Made by a program: the position numbers and the translations under genes
Origin: Microstegium vimineum
Lineage: Eukaryota > Streptophyta > Magnoliopsida > Poales > Poaceae
Assembly: GCA_022036555.1 (NCBI GenBank)
Contig: CM039133.1
Span: 3,971,184-4,035,183, forward strand
Length of the DNA: 64,000 nt
Direction: 5' to 3'
Notes under the pieces: model-generated
What the model saw: only the letters and a program-made list of their open reading frames with translations
The model's database searches: none
Told to the model about the DNA's origin: nothing
In this document: in pieces, positions 11,373 through 23,825 of the stretch
Numbering within the stretch: the first letter of the stretch is position 1
How the letters are laid out: each line of letters begins with the position of its first letter

Positions 11373-11869
11373 GTGGCGAGAGCGGTTGTGTCTTAAGTCA
11401 AGTAACAATGGATAATGATGTAAATTTTATGTGCATATATATATATTTATATATAGAGTTTAATAGTTTATTTGTGTTTAATGCTTGAAACTAACTTATA
11501 AGTGCGCGGATACTTGTATTAGCAGCGAATACATGTATTAGAAGCGAAGACTACACACGTTTGAATACCTAATCTAATTGGAAAACCAAAATAAGAAATA
11601 CCAAACTCAGAAAAAATGGGTCTTTAGTCCCGGTTGGTAATACCAACCGGGGCTAAAGGGTGCTGCCACGCGTGGCCCGCCTGCGCCACCTGGCGCACCC
11701 TTTAGCCCCGGTTGGTATTACCAACCGGGGCTAAAGGTCGGGCTTTAGTCTCGGGCCTGCGAACCGGGGCTAAAGGTGGGACATTTAGTCCCGAATCCTT
11801 AGCCCCGGTTCAGGCACAGGGGCTAAAGGCCCTTATGAACCGCGGACAAAAGCCGGTTCTGTACTAGTG

Positions 11870-12306
11870 TCCCGAGTGTTGAACAAAAAGCCTGCACTTG
11901 CGAATCTTTTCTCAGGAATGTTTTCTGTTGTTGTTTTGTTTAAAACTGCATTTGTGTCTTGCTTTTCTGAAAGGAACTTATGGCTGTCTTACAATATGTC
12001 ATACAACATACACCTTTCTTCTTGGCTCATGCCATGATCAAATATTTCTAGTTGCATGTGTCTTACAATTTTAGAAGTCGATCAAAAAATAAAGCATACA
12101 CTCCATGCCCACATGTTGTACATATTCAGACTTAATAAAAGGGCACATTGATGATTAGATGAACAAAAGTAAAAAAATGAAAGGTTTGTAGAAGGGCATG
12201 ACATGGCCAAATCAACAAACTTCACCCCATATTTGATAACAACACTAAGTTAGTTGAGAAGCATAAGATCATATTGAGATTGACCTCATTGATCGATCTA
12301 GATTCA
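11870..12306. other. Spacer without recognised gene
   Basis: AT-rich DNA between two CACTA elements with no convincing open frame, RNA gene or repeat. Confidence 0.4.
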
Positions 12307-12862
12307 CACTAGTAGAGAACAAGCCTTTGAACGATATACCAATTTGGCTTTAGTCTCGGCATTTTTTGCGGCCGGGACTAAAGAGACATTTAGTCCCTTG
12401 CTCAATGTCTAGTACCACAGCCTTTTGCAGGTGGGGCTCTTTAATCCTACCTTTAGTCCCGGTTGGAGTTAAAAACTGGGACTAAAGGTACCAGAACCTT
12501 TAGTCCCAGTTGGTAATACCAACCTAGACTAAAGGTAGACCTTTTAGTCCTAGTTGGTGTTACGAACCGGGACTAAAGGTCTCTTGCTGAGTTGGTTCAA
12601 AAGGAAAATGTCTCATTCATTGTCAGATGCATTCGGTAGGTGGAGTGGTAAGCTCTATGCAATGCTGTGCTAGAGGTCTTGGGTTTGATTCTGACGAGGC
12701 GCAGTGGTGGGAGGATTTTGACAAACCGGGACTAAAGGTCCTCTCCTTTAGTCCAAACCGGGACTAAAGGTCCTCCCCTTTAGTCCCGGATGCTTAGTCC
12801 GGTTGGGAAACTGGGATTAAAGGGTTTCCTAACCGGGACTAAAGGCATTTTCTCTACTAGTG
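12307..12862. mobile_element. Small non-autonomous CACTA element (556 bp)
   Basis: The ends read CACTAGTAGAGAACAAGCC and, on the other side, GCATTTTCTCTACTAGTG. They are flanked by the 3-bp duplication TCA (12304-12306 and 12863-12865). The body is almost entirely TTTAGTCCCGGTTGG-type repeats in both orientations, with no coding capacity. Its middle (about 12625-12715) contains a tRNA-like stretch (see findings). Confidence 0.9.
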
Positions 12863-14689
12863 TCATCTATGTGACCTCCATTTGCAGCAACTTCCCCTTC
12901 TCCAGCCTCTGCAGCAGTATCAGCACCAGTTTCAGCAGGACCTACACCTAGCTTCAGATGCCCTTTCATTTTCAGAAAAAAAAGTTAGATCACTAAATTT
13001 GGAAGTTGACATCACATGGTACAAACTGTACAGACCTGATGAGATGTTCCATTTTGTGATGGCAGTACAATTGTGTTTAAATTACTTCTACGTGCTTTCT
13101 AGATTAATCTGATGAGTAGGATGATGGCAGTACTCATCAGGTTGTAAATTACTTCCACAAAAACAATCTGCTTGCCCCTTCGATTATTCCCCCTTCCTCC
13201 ATAATCTCTTTGTGAAATTTGGGGAAAACAATTGGATTTAGGGTATACAGATGTGCATGTATTAATTGTGTGAGCGATTTGGGGTTACCTTTTGGTCTAC
13301 AGATGGAAGCGCGCGGGAGTAGCAGTCGAGGTCGAGGTGGTGGGTGAGCTAATTCTGGGCTTACGCCGTCGAGCAGATGGCGGTGCGCTGCGCAGCTCGA
13401 GCTGGGAGAAGATGGCGAGGTGGTGTGCGCAGTACCCGGAGACGACGGAGGGGCTGGTGTCTGTAGCGAGGTTTTGGGGTGCCGCTGAGCCTTCGAGAGG
13501 TTTTGGGGTCGACCAAAATATTGCGCGCTAGCGTCAGAGCTCCACCATGGCCCTGCGCCAATTTTTTTGCCATAGCGTCAAAACAAGCTCCCGGCTCCTG
13601 AAGGCTAGAACGCGGCAAACACTCCGGAGAAACATGACCGCCACTACACCACAACACCGCATCACCGTCAGATGTCTGACGGTAAAAATTATATTTATCG
13701 ATAGATGATCTGTCGCTAAAGATAACTAACATACCATCTGACGCTAAATCCTCAATTAACGACTCAATGTCTGTCGTTATAGGCATCCATATATAATGTT
13801 TAATTGTTTGTCGCTAAAGGCTGACGCCAAAAATAAATAGGCCCCACATGCCTCACACAGTCGCTTCACAGGTCCATTTAGCTACCACGCAAATTTCAGC
13901 ATGGCCCACGAGTACCGGAACCCTAGACCCTTCTTCCCCAAATCCCAAATCCCAAATCTAGAAGCCGCGTCAAGCCTGTACGCGCGCCGCCGCCCTCTCC
14001 CTCCCAAATCTCATGCCCGCCTCACCCCGCCCCCATCTCCTGCTCGCCATTGCCCTCTCCCTCCCTCCCGAATCCCATCCCCCCGCCCCAAAGCTTCCGC
14101 TCGATCGCCTCGCGCTGCCACCAAAGCTCCCGCTCGTCCGTCCCCCGCCCATCCCCAGGTTCTGACCACCGCCCATTGTCCGTAGAGCACACTGCCCCTA
14201 GAGGACTTTCCGTGGAGGACGCTGCCCCCTGAAGGACTAATCCGTGGAGCACGCCGCCGGCCCTGGAGCCAGCCCGACCTTGGGGGTTGGAGCTGTGTTT
14301 CTGCACTGGGCCCCTGAGGCCAGGGGGGCCATCCTCAAATATTTACGTACCTATAGTATTCAGCCCAATAAAAAAAGACTTTGTTCTAGCGTACATTGGT
14401 AGGACTCTGCGTGGATTCGGCTGCCTTGCGTCACGACTCGACTGGCGCGTGCCCTTCCGCCCCGCGGCAGCGACTCAGTTCCAGCGCGGTGAGTGCCGAG
14501 TGGACGATCAACCATCCGACTCCTTTATGATCTTCGCAATTTCGTGACTATATAGTGTGCGAGCGCGCCTGCTCGACTTTATAGACGTAATAAACGGGTA
14601 CTAATCAATATTTGCTCTTATCCTCAATCTTTATTCTTTACTTCTTTAATTTGTGACCTAGAAATAACGTGATTTCTAAGAGAGTTGGT
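12863..14689. other. Intergenic region with transposon-end debris, no supported gene
   Basis: Open frames at 13292-13531, 13361-13786 and 13901-14306 have biased composition and overlap on opposite strands without family resemblance. The motif TGTCGCTAAAG recurs near 13711 and 13807 together with CTGACGG/CTGACGC motifs, which looks like a terminal region of another DNA transposon. The C-rich stretch 13970-14180 may be an old promoter or leader. Confidence 0.4.
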
Positions 14690-14980
14690 ATACAAGTTTA
14701 CTCTGCCAGATAGATAAGTCAATGTATGCTATAGAGATTTTTGAGTTTGTCACAAGAGCGGATTGTTATCCAAATATTTTCATTGCTTATCAGATATTAT
14801 TCACTATGCCTATGCCACTAAGGCCTCAGATAAAAGAACATTTCAAAGTTGAATGAAATTATTGAAGAATTATTTAGTTTGACAACTTTATACATCGAGA
14901 AGAAATTATTAGATGAAATTGATATAGAGGTCATAATAAATAACTTCACAATAGTAAATGCTAGAAGAATTTTTTAAGGT
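14690..14980 (+). pseudogene. hAT transposase C-terminal (dimerisation) remnant
   Basis: From 14722 the frame gives AIEIFEFVTRADCYPN and IAYQILFTMPMP, then after a frameshift KLLKNYL and, past a stop, TLYIEKKLLDEIDIEVI. This order matches the C-terminal dimerisation domain of hAT-type transposases of the plant TTF-type zinc-finger (ZMYM1-like) group. At least one frameshift and one stop interrupt it, and the block between the MP and KLLKNYL motifs, which normally contains the SAERSFS signature, is replaced by QIKEHFKVE. It is a small decayed fragment. Confidence 0.7.
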
Positions 14981-16617
14981 AATATGTTTTATATATTACA
15001 CATATTAGAAACGATATTATATTATAAGAGTTGTATTAAAGGGGTCATCGCTATAGCTTCGCTCCGGGCCTATAATTTGACAGGACCGGGCCTCCCTGGA
15101 GCACACAACGGTGGAGTACGTGCCCCAAAGCTGACCGTGCTGCCGCATCACTGCTTCGATCTTTCCCTGGTAAGCAAGTCATTGAATCAAAATCAATTAA
15201 TGCATTGACAATGAAATCAGTTCTATAGGATCTATTTTGCTATCCCGAGCACCAAACTGAGATTTTTTCCGTGAGCTGTCCATCTGCTTGTTGCGGCCGT
15301 ATCAGTGTAGCAGTTCTTATTTCAAATTATTTTTGGTCGCTCAAGTGATCCCATCCCCGAGTTAGATTGGGATATTCAGTGTCTACAGTTAATTTTTTCT
15401 TATTCATCTGTTACTAGTTCTAGTATGTATCTGTCTAGAAAAAACTAGAGAGCAATTATGCCACCCTTCACTAGCATGAAGGGCCTGCTACAAATGAATT
15501 ATAAGGATAGATTATGCTCTTATTTTTTCGTTTTAATCTTACCATCAGCAAGAGTCAAAGGTTAACATATTGATACGTATCGTCCACTTCTCATTGCTTG
15601 GAGCCAACAGATTCAAGTACTGCAGGTACACGCTCAGTCCCCACAAAGAATCATGCAACCATTACGAACTAGAGGTTCTTTTGATGGTTGTTTCCAATAT
15701 GAGAACTTTTCAAGGACTGCTCACTTCCTTTTACACATGCTCAGTATTAATTGCACTATCTTTCACACCGCCTTGTTGTTGTTAGGCATACATTACTAGT
15801 TTGATGATGATATTATCAGAATACTTCTTTGAATCCCTCCTAGCTGTTTTGTTTCATTTGCCTGTGTTGCTCATTGTTTGATTTGACAACAGTTCCAATC
15901 CAAAATATACTGCTGCTCACATCAAACAAAATATTGAATGTAAACAAGTGTTCACACTACAGTTTATACTTTTCTTACTATCTTGTGTGGCTGCCATACT
16001 ATATGGACATATATAATATATCCATTCAAAGATTAACCGAGAAGCATTGATTCTAAGATATAACATTGCATGGCCATTCAATAAAGTAATAAAGTAGACT
16101 TGATAGAATTTTCACTTTGGTTTAATGCATGACCAATGTTCCTAATTAAACTATATGTGATAGGCAAGGGAATGCAGGAACAATGAATACAACAAGGCTT
16201 CTAGTACACCTTTCAAGGGCACTGTAAGGTATGTCCCTAAATTTATATTCATCAGACTATGTACAAACCTAGTGACCACCTGTAAAGCACAGCAGAAGTA
16301 GTTAATTCACGTTCTAGAGCGTTCGAGTCAATACAATGGTCATTACCACGTTCTAAAGCACATCAAAATAAGTATGTATATACATAAACCAGCCGAAAAT
16401 GTCCTGATTTTTGTAGTATTCTGATTCTGAAATATATATGTATATATCTCCACACAGAAACCAGCCGAAAACAAGATCCCACTTCACTCTGAACTGAAAA
16501 TCAATCGAGCTGATAGATTAATGCAGTGCAAACACAGTTGCAGCACGAATGTATGTGTTTATTGTTGTTTATTCTCACAATTTATTGGCCTAATGAGTTA
16601 CTGAGTCTTGACTGTGT
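14981..16617. other. Intergenic region, nothing recognised
   Basis: AT-rich sequence with small unsupported frames. I see no gene, clear repeat or RNA. It ends at the assembly gap. Confidence 0.4.
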
Positions 16618-16717
16618 NNNNNNNNNNNNNNNNNNNNNNNNNNNNNNNNNNNNNNNNNNNNNNNNNNNNNNNNNNNNNNNNNNNNNNNNNNNNNNNNNNN
16701 NNNNNNNNNNNNNNNNN
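16618..16717. other. Assembly gap (100 N)
   Basis: Exactly 100 undetermined bases. The size is a conventional placeholder, so true length and linkage across it are not known. It cuts the 3' part of the Myb/SANT-like transposon gene to its right. Confidence 0.99.
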
Positions 16718-18010
16718 GCACCAACGTGAAGGGCTTTCCATACTTGTTTGTCCACATTTTCTGTGCCTCATCCTCCAACATGTTGTCGGAGTATCCGCTT
16801 GTGTGCATGTTACTTACTGTAGTCCAAAACCCATTGAATTCAGTGATTGATGCCTTCAAACGAGTCCAGTGAACCTTCAATTGGTTCATTTCCCTTGTAC
16901 GCTTCCCATTTCCTTTCTTGTTAAACACAACAGTGACTTCATTCCAAAATGTATCACCTTTCTAATCATTCCCCTTAATTGGGTCTTTAGAAGCATTCAA
17001 CCAAGCACTTGCCTACCAAATAAAAAATAAGAAAAATATGAACATCTCTTAGAAAAACCAAACACTGACCAACAAAAATTACTAAGAACAATCATTACCA
17101 GTCTCTCTTCCTCTTCATGTGTCCAATACCTTTTCTTTGCTGTCCTATTTGTATCATTGGTGTCGTCTTCCTCAATTTCAATGTTCACTGAAGTGCCTTG
17201 TTTCATAGCTTCAGGTGTTGGTGTCCCATAGGCACTTGGTGAAAATTTTGTCCTTGTACTAGAGGTTGTTGAATCATATTTAGAAAACCACCTGGTGGAC
17301 ACATCCTGAAATTTGTACAAAATCAAACTGCATGAAAATCAAACTACCTTCTACTAAATATTTTTTAGACATTGGATATTTGGCAGATTAACCAAGTGGA
17401 CCACAGACCTGCTATCAGAGAGTGAGTCATGGAAATAAATTTAGACAGCGTACTGTAGATTAATTCAGAGATGATACAAATCACTATCTACAACCCCTTC
17501 ATCTGGTAACTATCTATTTGCAGTTCTAGTACAGATAAAAATTCAGAGATAATACACATCACTTCTATTCAGTTCGAGCACTTAAAGGAATCAAAATCAA
17601 CTACTTCTAGGAGAGGAAATCAAGTACGTGCACAGATCAAAACAGCTACTTGCGTAAAATAAAATCAATACGTACCATGGATTTGGGGCTTGCTGGCTTC
17701 CATGTTGAGATGAAAAATTTGGGAGTACGGTTCCCCATCCTGCTCCCTGCGATGGTTGTGGCGGCATAGTGGACGTTGGCACAGTGGAGGATGAAATCGG
17801 CATAGGAGGGGCAGGAACAGCAGAGGAGGAAGATGGCACAGCCTGCCGCGGAACTAGTGACGGCGCTGGGAGGGATGTCGGCGTCGGCGACGAATCCGTT
17901 GAAGCTGGAGGCACCGACAGCGTCTTCAGTCCGAGGCGGCTGCCCCCACGCCCTTTCCCTCCTCTCCCAAATGGGTGCCGCCCGGAACCCTTCGACAGTG
18001 TTGGATCCAT
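16718..18010 (-). pseudogene. PIF/Harbinger-type ORF1 protein (Myb/SANT-like), cut by gap
   Basis: On the minus strand a Pro/Ser-rich exon begins MDPTLSKGSGRHPF (ATG at 18010-18008) and ends at a GT donor at 17675. A second exon (from about 17305) contains KKRYWTHEEEERL, and a third (about 17010-16718) contains WNEVTVVFNKKGNGKRTREMN, HWTRLKASITEFNGFW and MWTNKYGKPFTLVH. This is the Myb/SANT-like DNA-binding protein encoded next to the transposase in PIF/Harbinger elements, often misannotated in grasses as a glutathione-transferase-like protein. The frame appears to shift inside exon 2, a stop lies before the third block, and the remainder is lost in the gap. No DDE transposase is visible nearby. 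Confidence 0.65.
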
Positions 18011-18634
18011 GGCGCTGGATCTACAAACTGGCTGCACGGGAGCAGGAAGAAAAGAATGGCGAGGGCAGGAAGGAATGGCAGGGGGGCGCGGGAGGGATGG
18101 TGGAGGGCGCGGGAAGGATTCGGCCGGGGCGCGAGAAGGATGGCGCGCGCACGGGATCGAAGACGATGAAACTCTCCCCCTCAACGCTCGTTTCGTGCCG
18201 TTTCCAAGGAGTTGGAAACAGTGCGCGTTCGTTTCGTGGGGATGAAACGAATTCACTCTCTCCTCCTCAAATCAAGCAAAGATTCTATTTTAGCTGATGT
18301 GACAGTCTAATTAATGTGCATGAAACTCTCATGAAATATGCATTGAGACTGGCCTTAGGGAGCACCTCTGCCGCTATCTGCCAACAACCTGGTAAGTCAT
18401 GGCCTTGCGCCAACACGAAACAGGCCATCGCACGCCTTAATTAATTTTCCGGAAGGATTGCACATGACCAATGTAGACGATCTAATGGCATTTATGGCCG
18501 ACTGGCAGGAGCTTGTGTGCAAACATCTAAACTAATAAATTTGTGAGGAGGGCTAGACGAGTACGTAAAATGAGGGTAAGCGGCTGGATCTCGAAAAAAG
18601 AGTAGACTAGTCGAGAGTCCAAATTACATACTAA

Positions 18635-18842
18635 GGGGGTGTTTGGATCCCCTTGACAAATTAGCAAATTAGCAAAAGAGTAAATTTGTCATTTGCCACT
18701 CCAAAGTAGCAAATGGTAAATGACAAATTTTTTCTCTTTTGCCATTTTTTAACTTGCATATTTAGATCCATTTTTTAAAAAGTAGCAATTCTTTTGCTCT
18801 TTTGCCAATTTGACAATTTGCTAAGGGGATCCAAACACCCCC
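18635..18842. mobile_element. Tourist-type MITE (208 bp)
   Basis: Terminal inverted repeats GGGGGTGTTTGGATCCCCTT and its complement at 18822-18842 flank an AT-rich body that is itself partly palindromic (AGCAAATTAGCAAAAGAG and its counterpart). The element is bordered by TAA at 18632-18634 and 18843-18845, the TTA/TAA target duplication typical of PIF/Harbinger-derived MITEs. Confidence 0.88.
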
Positions 18843-19599
18843 TAATAGCATCATAATGGAAGTTTAATGAAAAAAATAAAGTACTCGTTTTCCACTAGTA
18901 CAGAACCGGCTTTTAACCCCGGTCTATAAGGACCTTTAGCCCCGGTGCCTGAACCGGGGCTAAGGATTCGGGACTAAATGTCCCCCCTTTAGCCCTGGTT
19001 CGCAGGCCGGAGCTAAAGCCCGACCTTTACCAACCGGGGCTAAAGGGTGCGCCAGCTGGCACATGCGGGCCACGTGTGGCAGCACCCTTTAGCCCCGGTT
19101 TGTATTACCAACCGGGGCTAAAGACCCTTTTTTTTCTTCTGATTTTGGTATTTCTTATTTTGGTTTTCCAATTAGATTAGATATTCAAATGTGTGTATTC
19201 TACGCTTCTAATACATGTATTTGCTGCTAATACATGTATTCACACGCTTATAAAGTTAGTTTCAAACATTAAACACAAATAAACTATGAAACTCTATAAG
19301 TATAATATATATGCACATAAAATTTACATCATTATCCATTGTTACTTGACTTAAGACACAAACGCTCTCACCACTTAAATATCATACAGATTTTCGTCTT
19401 GATTTGGCTTGAGTGGTTCGGCCGGGTTGTAATAGTACTCGCCTTTAGGGTTCACCACTTTGTCAAGAAAAAATCCAGCAAACGTCTCTTGAATTCCTTT
19501 GAGGCGGCCTTCTTGCAACACTTGTTGCTGCAACCATAGCGTCTTCAATTTGCATTATAAAGAAACAAGTGTTAATATACATAAGATTTAGTTAATAGC

Positions 19600-21448
19600 A
19601 ACAAATAAATAAAATGGATGTATTAAATATACATATCACATACTCTTAGATTGTCTGTAAGATTTCTTCTTGCATACACCGTGAGGTACTCGCAAACGTA
19701 GTATCCACACAGATTGTTGCCTTGTGGCTGCCATAGAATCCACTGTAAGATATGAAAAGATTACCATCATCATCATACACATATGTTAAAGCTCGATAAG
19801 GTAACAGATTACGAGAGCTAGTAGAACTTACATGTAACATATGAGGACCCTTTAGTGCCTCTTCTAGTTCCGGACGGTGCTTCGGGACGAACCAAGCTCA
19901 AACCCTGCTCAATAATTGGATCATTAGTTAATTAACTCTTGCAGTGTAGTTAAAGAGCAGGAATCCATATTTAAAGATCAATGTTACCCCTTGATAATGT
20001 CTATCATATCTTGGTAATGTCCCACTGGTTTTCTCAATGAGTCAAATATTCTCAATTGACTTCTTCTCATATCGGCGACTATGAGTATCCAGTGAAAACT
20101 GCATTTGTTTATATATAGAGTTAACATATATATCTTTATGCTGAATTGAGTAATAAGTAAGACAAATTGTGCAAATGATAACAACACTCACCCAAAGTTG
20201 TAGGGGAAGAGTATATATTGTCTAGTCTTTTGGTTGACCAAGAACCTCCGTAAATTCCTCTCTGTTTCAAGTATCCATTGATCGCGGGGAGTGTTTGGAT
20301 CCGAGAATATGATTGATGGATCAATGAAACCAATCTCTGTGTCGTTTTTATGTTTGAGGTATGCCATCAAGAATCTGAATATATATGTTTGAGGATAGTT
20401 AGTTACTATAGATATACATATGTGCTATAGTCAGATTACTAAAAGAAATGATCACTTACAGACAGTAGCAGCTCATCAGAGATTTGTCTAGAGCGTCCAT
20501 GTGGCATAGTTGGTGGAGCTCACTATACGGAACAAATATAAGGTCATCGCCCCGGAAGTAATGTTCTTGTCTAATTCTGATGCAAATGTAGTCATCATCT
20601 GGGTCTTTGGTACATGCCTCCATGTACCACGAGTTTAACCTGCGCATTTGCGTACCAAGATCCATGACGGCCGATGGGTTGTATAGACTTCTGCCATGTA
20701 CATAAGTGCTCTTCCACTCATCGACTACAGTGGCATTTGCGACTAGTGCATTTCCGTAAAATTGAGCCGCGGATAGACTAGCTCCTTTCAAGAACTCTTC
20801 CATACCATCATAATGGACCTTGGGGCCACTGTAGTCTTCTAGCACGCTCATGTTTGAACCATATTCATTCCCAACAACTAGCGGGGGTACTGATTGCTTC
20901 AATTGTTCCCCGAGCTTTGGGACACCCTTCCCTGCTCTTTTCTTCTCGATAATTACCTTTTCAAGAGTGCTGTCATACTCCGATATTGGAGATTTCTTCT
21001 CAGCATCACGTAGCTTTCTCTTCTTTTCTTCCAACTTCTGCCTTAGAACTGATGGAGGTACGTAGAATGGTTGTGTAGCTTCTTTCCTTGCTTTAGCGTC
21101 GTTTATAATTTTTTGGAAATGTGCGTCCACTGAGGCCTTTACTGAAGCGTCTATTTCTTCTTCAGTCTTCTCATACGGAAGTTTCGGAGGAATCTCAACA
21201 ATAACTTTCCTTGTAGCTTGCCTCTTTGGTTTCGGTTGGGCGGCCGACACCTTTGCTTTTATGGCGGTCCTATTCTTTGGTGATGGGGCGGCAGGTGTCG
21301 GCGTTGGAGACCGTCGTGGCGGCGTTGGAGACCGTCGTGGAGGCGATGGGGCCGGTGTCGGCGTTGGAGAACGTCGTGGAGGTTCTGGGGCCGGTTTCGG
21401 CGATGGAGACCGCCTTGGAGGTTCTGGGGAGGAAGCCGTGTCGTGCAT
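19600..21448 (-). pseudogene. Ulp1-like (C48) cysteine protease carried by CACTA B
   Basis: Exon 1 (21448-20460) encodes a PPRRSPTP-rich leader and a region ending GDDLIFVPYSELHQLCHMDALDKS. Later exons at 20374-20192, 20098-19988 and 19904 downward encode TEIGFIDPS, FHWILIVADMRRSQ (presumed catalytic His) with IFDSLRKP (Asp), and a last catalytic exon near 19740-19650 encodes NNLCGYYVCEYL with the presumed Cys. Here the acceptor AG before the His exon is intact, unlike in element A. However, the codon for Trp in the VWAW segment is TGA (19898-19900), so the protein stops before the nucleophilic Cys. The gene is a decayed SUMO-protease-like transposon passenger. Confidence 0.78.
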
Positions 21449-21611
21449 TTCACCATCATCATCCCTCGCAATACTATGACCAGCAGGTGATGAATGGTGA
21501 CTTAGGTCTCTAGGTGAGGTCCTATAGTGAAAACAACGAGTGTGAATAAAGTATCGCTATTTAAGCCAATAAAAAGTTAGTGAAAAAGAGATATATAGGT
21601 ATGATTCACTT

Positions 21612-23121
21612 TCATTCGCACCTAGGATGAGGAGCAGGAGGCGGCGACGGTACAATAGGAGGTGATGCCCCAGGAATAATGATATAGCGCTTGCGCCAAC
21701 AAATAAATGTCTTCTCCGCTTGTCCTAAAGTCGTCTCCCCATCACGTCCTTCAATGTCAAGCTTAGCATCGCGATGACCTTTTTCAACTCTATCCACCGA
21801 GATGCGAGCATATCCAGCTGGTACTTTTGACCCATGGCATATTGGTGTCTTCGTAGGGTCGATAGGAGATACAATACTGGTAGCCACCATGATTGTGGTA
21901 GCCCCCTCTAGAATGTGCAGCTCACATGGTGTATTCGGTTCTGTGATGTCATCCACGGGGAAGCGTAGCTTTGCGTCATCACCAGGTTGAGGCACTTCCG
22001 TGGAAGCACAACTGCTTTTCATCTGAGCTGATGGGCTGATGTTGACTTGCAGTACTGATCTAGTACTTTGCATTCGGCTCATTGCTAACTCCACTTGCCT
22101 TTTGATTTTCTCGCTCATTCTCGCTTCAAGTTTCTCTTCTCGCTCTTTTTCTTGAATAGCTTCTTCGCGTGCTTCACTAATCATTTGCGACATGCTAAGT
22201 TTTATAGCTTCCTCCTCTTTCTTCTTTCTCTGGTAGCTTCTATATGTATCTTTGTCTTGAGGGAAGGCATGCTTCCACGGCACCACGCCATGCCCTCTCG
22301 TCCGCCCACCGTGTTCCGCAGTCCCCAGGGCATATGTCAGCTCATCTTTATCTCTATATGGTGACCATAGTTCTTGTTCCCTTATAGATTGAGCATAAAC
22401 CAGTTTCCTTGCTCCTTCTGTGAGTCCTTCGGTATACGTTAATCTCCTAGTCTGAGGGTCAATGCCTCCCCCGTGACCAAAAAACCACCACTTACTCTGC
22501 TCAACCCAGTTATTTGATTCCGGTTGGATTCCCCTAGCTTGAAGGTCCTCTTCTTCTTTTTTCCCACTTAGGAATGACAGTCTTGTAGCCACCTGATCCC
22601 ATGTGATGATGGTATTGCTTTTCTCGGGCATTCTGTTGGTTCTGTTGCGCTCGTGCTGAGCCCTCTTCGGATGTCTTGAAAGATACAAAGTCATCCTAAA
22701 ATAGTCTCAACTTGACGTAGGCCTTATTGTTGAAATTTTGAGTAAGGTTCTTCTTGATAAAATCAGTATAAAATTTCTTCTTCCAGCCCTGGAAATATGG
22801 TGCCATCTTCTTCATAGCCCAGTCCCTAACTCTCCCCTTCAAAGCTTCATCTTCTGTATTGAGCGAGAAATGTTGAAGGACTTCTTGCCAAATTAGTTCC
22901 TTGTCACGATCAGGGATCAAACTAATGTCAGGACGTCCTTTCTTTTGCCGCCATTCACGAGCACTGATTGGAAGCATATCCCTTACAAGGTAACCACAGT
23001 TGCTGGCAAATCTATGTGCATGTGGTCTAAGTACTGCTCCTGTTTCCTCATCGAATTCCATGATAATGTACCAACCCTCCAATGGCTTCTTCGGGCCTCG
23101 TACATTTTTACTCTTCCCCAT
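21612..23121 (-). pseudogene. Transposase_24-like protein (Ptta/En/Spm family)
   Basis: The frame 23121-22696 starts MGKSKNVRGPKKPLEGWYI and includes RGRVRDWAMKKM-like and AYVKLRLF segments. An in-frame TAG (22694-22696 region) replaces the Gln expected in LRLFQDDFVSFK, after which the reading continues DDFVSFKTSEEGSARA. A change of frame in the A-rich GGGAAAAAAGAAG stretch leads into the long frame ending at 21612, with WWFFGHGGG, YRDKDELTYALGTAEHGGRTRG and a coiled-coil-like EEAIKLSMSQMISEAREEAIQ segment. The family corresponds to the second (TNPA-like or regulatory) gene of grass CACTA elements. It is not functional in this copy. Confidence 0.8.
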
Positions 23122-23446
23122 AGTTGTCGTTGATGCAAATGGCTATGTATGTAGACACACAAAACTTATAAATATAACTATACAACTGTAATTATTTTGA
23201 TATTCATGTATATACACAAGAGATTGTAGGCATATATATACCTCGGCAACATTGTCTTGCGCAATATTTTCTTGCTCAACATCTGGCGTAAAGTACTAAC
23301 TTCCGTCATCTACTTGATTGGTGTCATCTACTACTTGATCAGTACCATTGTTGATCATTGAAAACAATAAAGCCTCCATGTAATCATTCGGGTCTTCCAT
23401 ATCTATATCAAATCATATATATACATGTTTACTCTAGAAATAATGG

Positions 23447-23825
23447 AAGGTCAATATTTAGACACTTAGTCTTAGAGTAACCAAAAGGGTAGACACTTAG
23501 GATGTATATCTATAGGGTTTAGACACTTAGGGGTTTAGGGTAGACACTAAGTACTGTGTGTGTGTAATAAAAGTGTTTAGGGTTTAGGGTAGACACTTAT
23601 GATGTATATCTATAGGGTTTAGAAACTTAGGGGTTTAGGGTAGACACTAAGTAGTGTGTGTGTAATAAAAGTGTTTAGGGTTTAGGGTAGACACTTATGA
23701 TGTATATCTATAGGGTTTAGAAACTTAGGGGTTTAGGGTAGACACTAAGTAGTGTGTGTGTAATAAAAGTGTTTAGGGTTTAGGAAGAAACTTAGGGTTT
23801 AGGGTTTAGGACGCTTTTTTACATA
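23447..23825. repeat. Tandem array (about 108-bp units) with telomere-like TTTAGGG motifs
   Basis: Three or so imperfect units repeat the blocks GTAGACACTTATGATG, TATAGGGTTTAGAAACTTAGG and AGTGTGTGTGTAATAAAAGTG. Each unit contains GTTTAGGG, and the array ends in consecutive GGGTTTAGGGTTTAGG, identical to the plant telomeric heptamer TTTAGGG. It lies in the internal region of CACTA B at the left border of the nested foreign block. Confidence 0.8.

Larger units (their letters stand above)
6723..11869 (+). mobile_element. CACTA transposon A, internal deletion derivative
   Basis: The 5' terminus reads CACTACTACAGAACACACC at 6723 and the 3' terminus ends GGTTCTGTACTAGTG at 11869. Both are flanked by the 3-bp duplication TCC (6720-6722 and 11870-11872), which is the normal target duplication length of CACTA elements. 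TTTAGTCCCGGTTGG-type subterminal repeats fill both ends. The interior holds, on the plus strand, a GRF zinc-finger gene, the transposase-associated domain, a fragment of Transposase_24-like protein and a Ulp1-like protease. Comparison with the full element at 18.9-37 kb shows that the TNP2 catalytic region has been removed by one deletion whose junction is at about 8812. It therefore depends on another source of transposase. Confidence 0.92.

Noticed and set aside
17769..18297. Plus-strand frames opposite the Myb/SANT-like gene
   Set aside because: They are shadows of the minus-strand Pro/Ser-rich exon, which has recognisable downstream exons; the plus frames have none.
23447..23825. CRISPR-like array
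   Set aside because: Direct repeats are long, imperfect and tandem without regular unique spacers, and the sequence is a plant nuclear genome.
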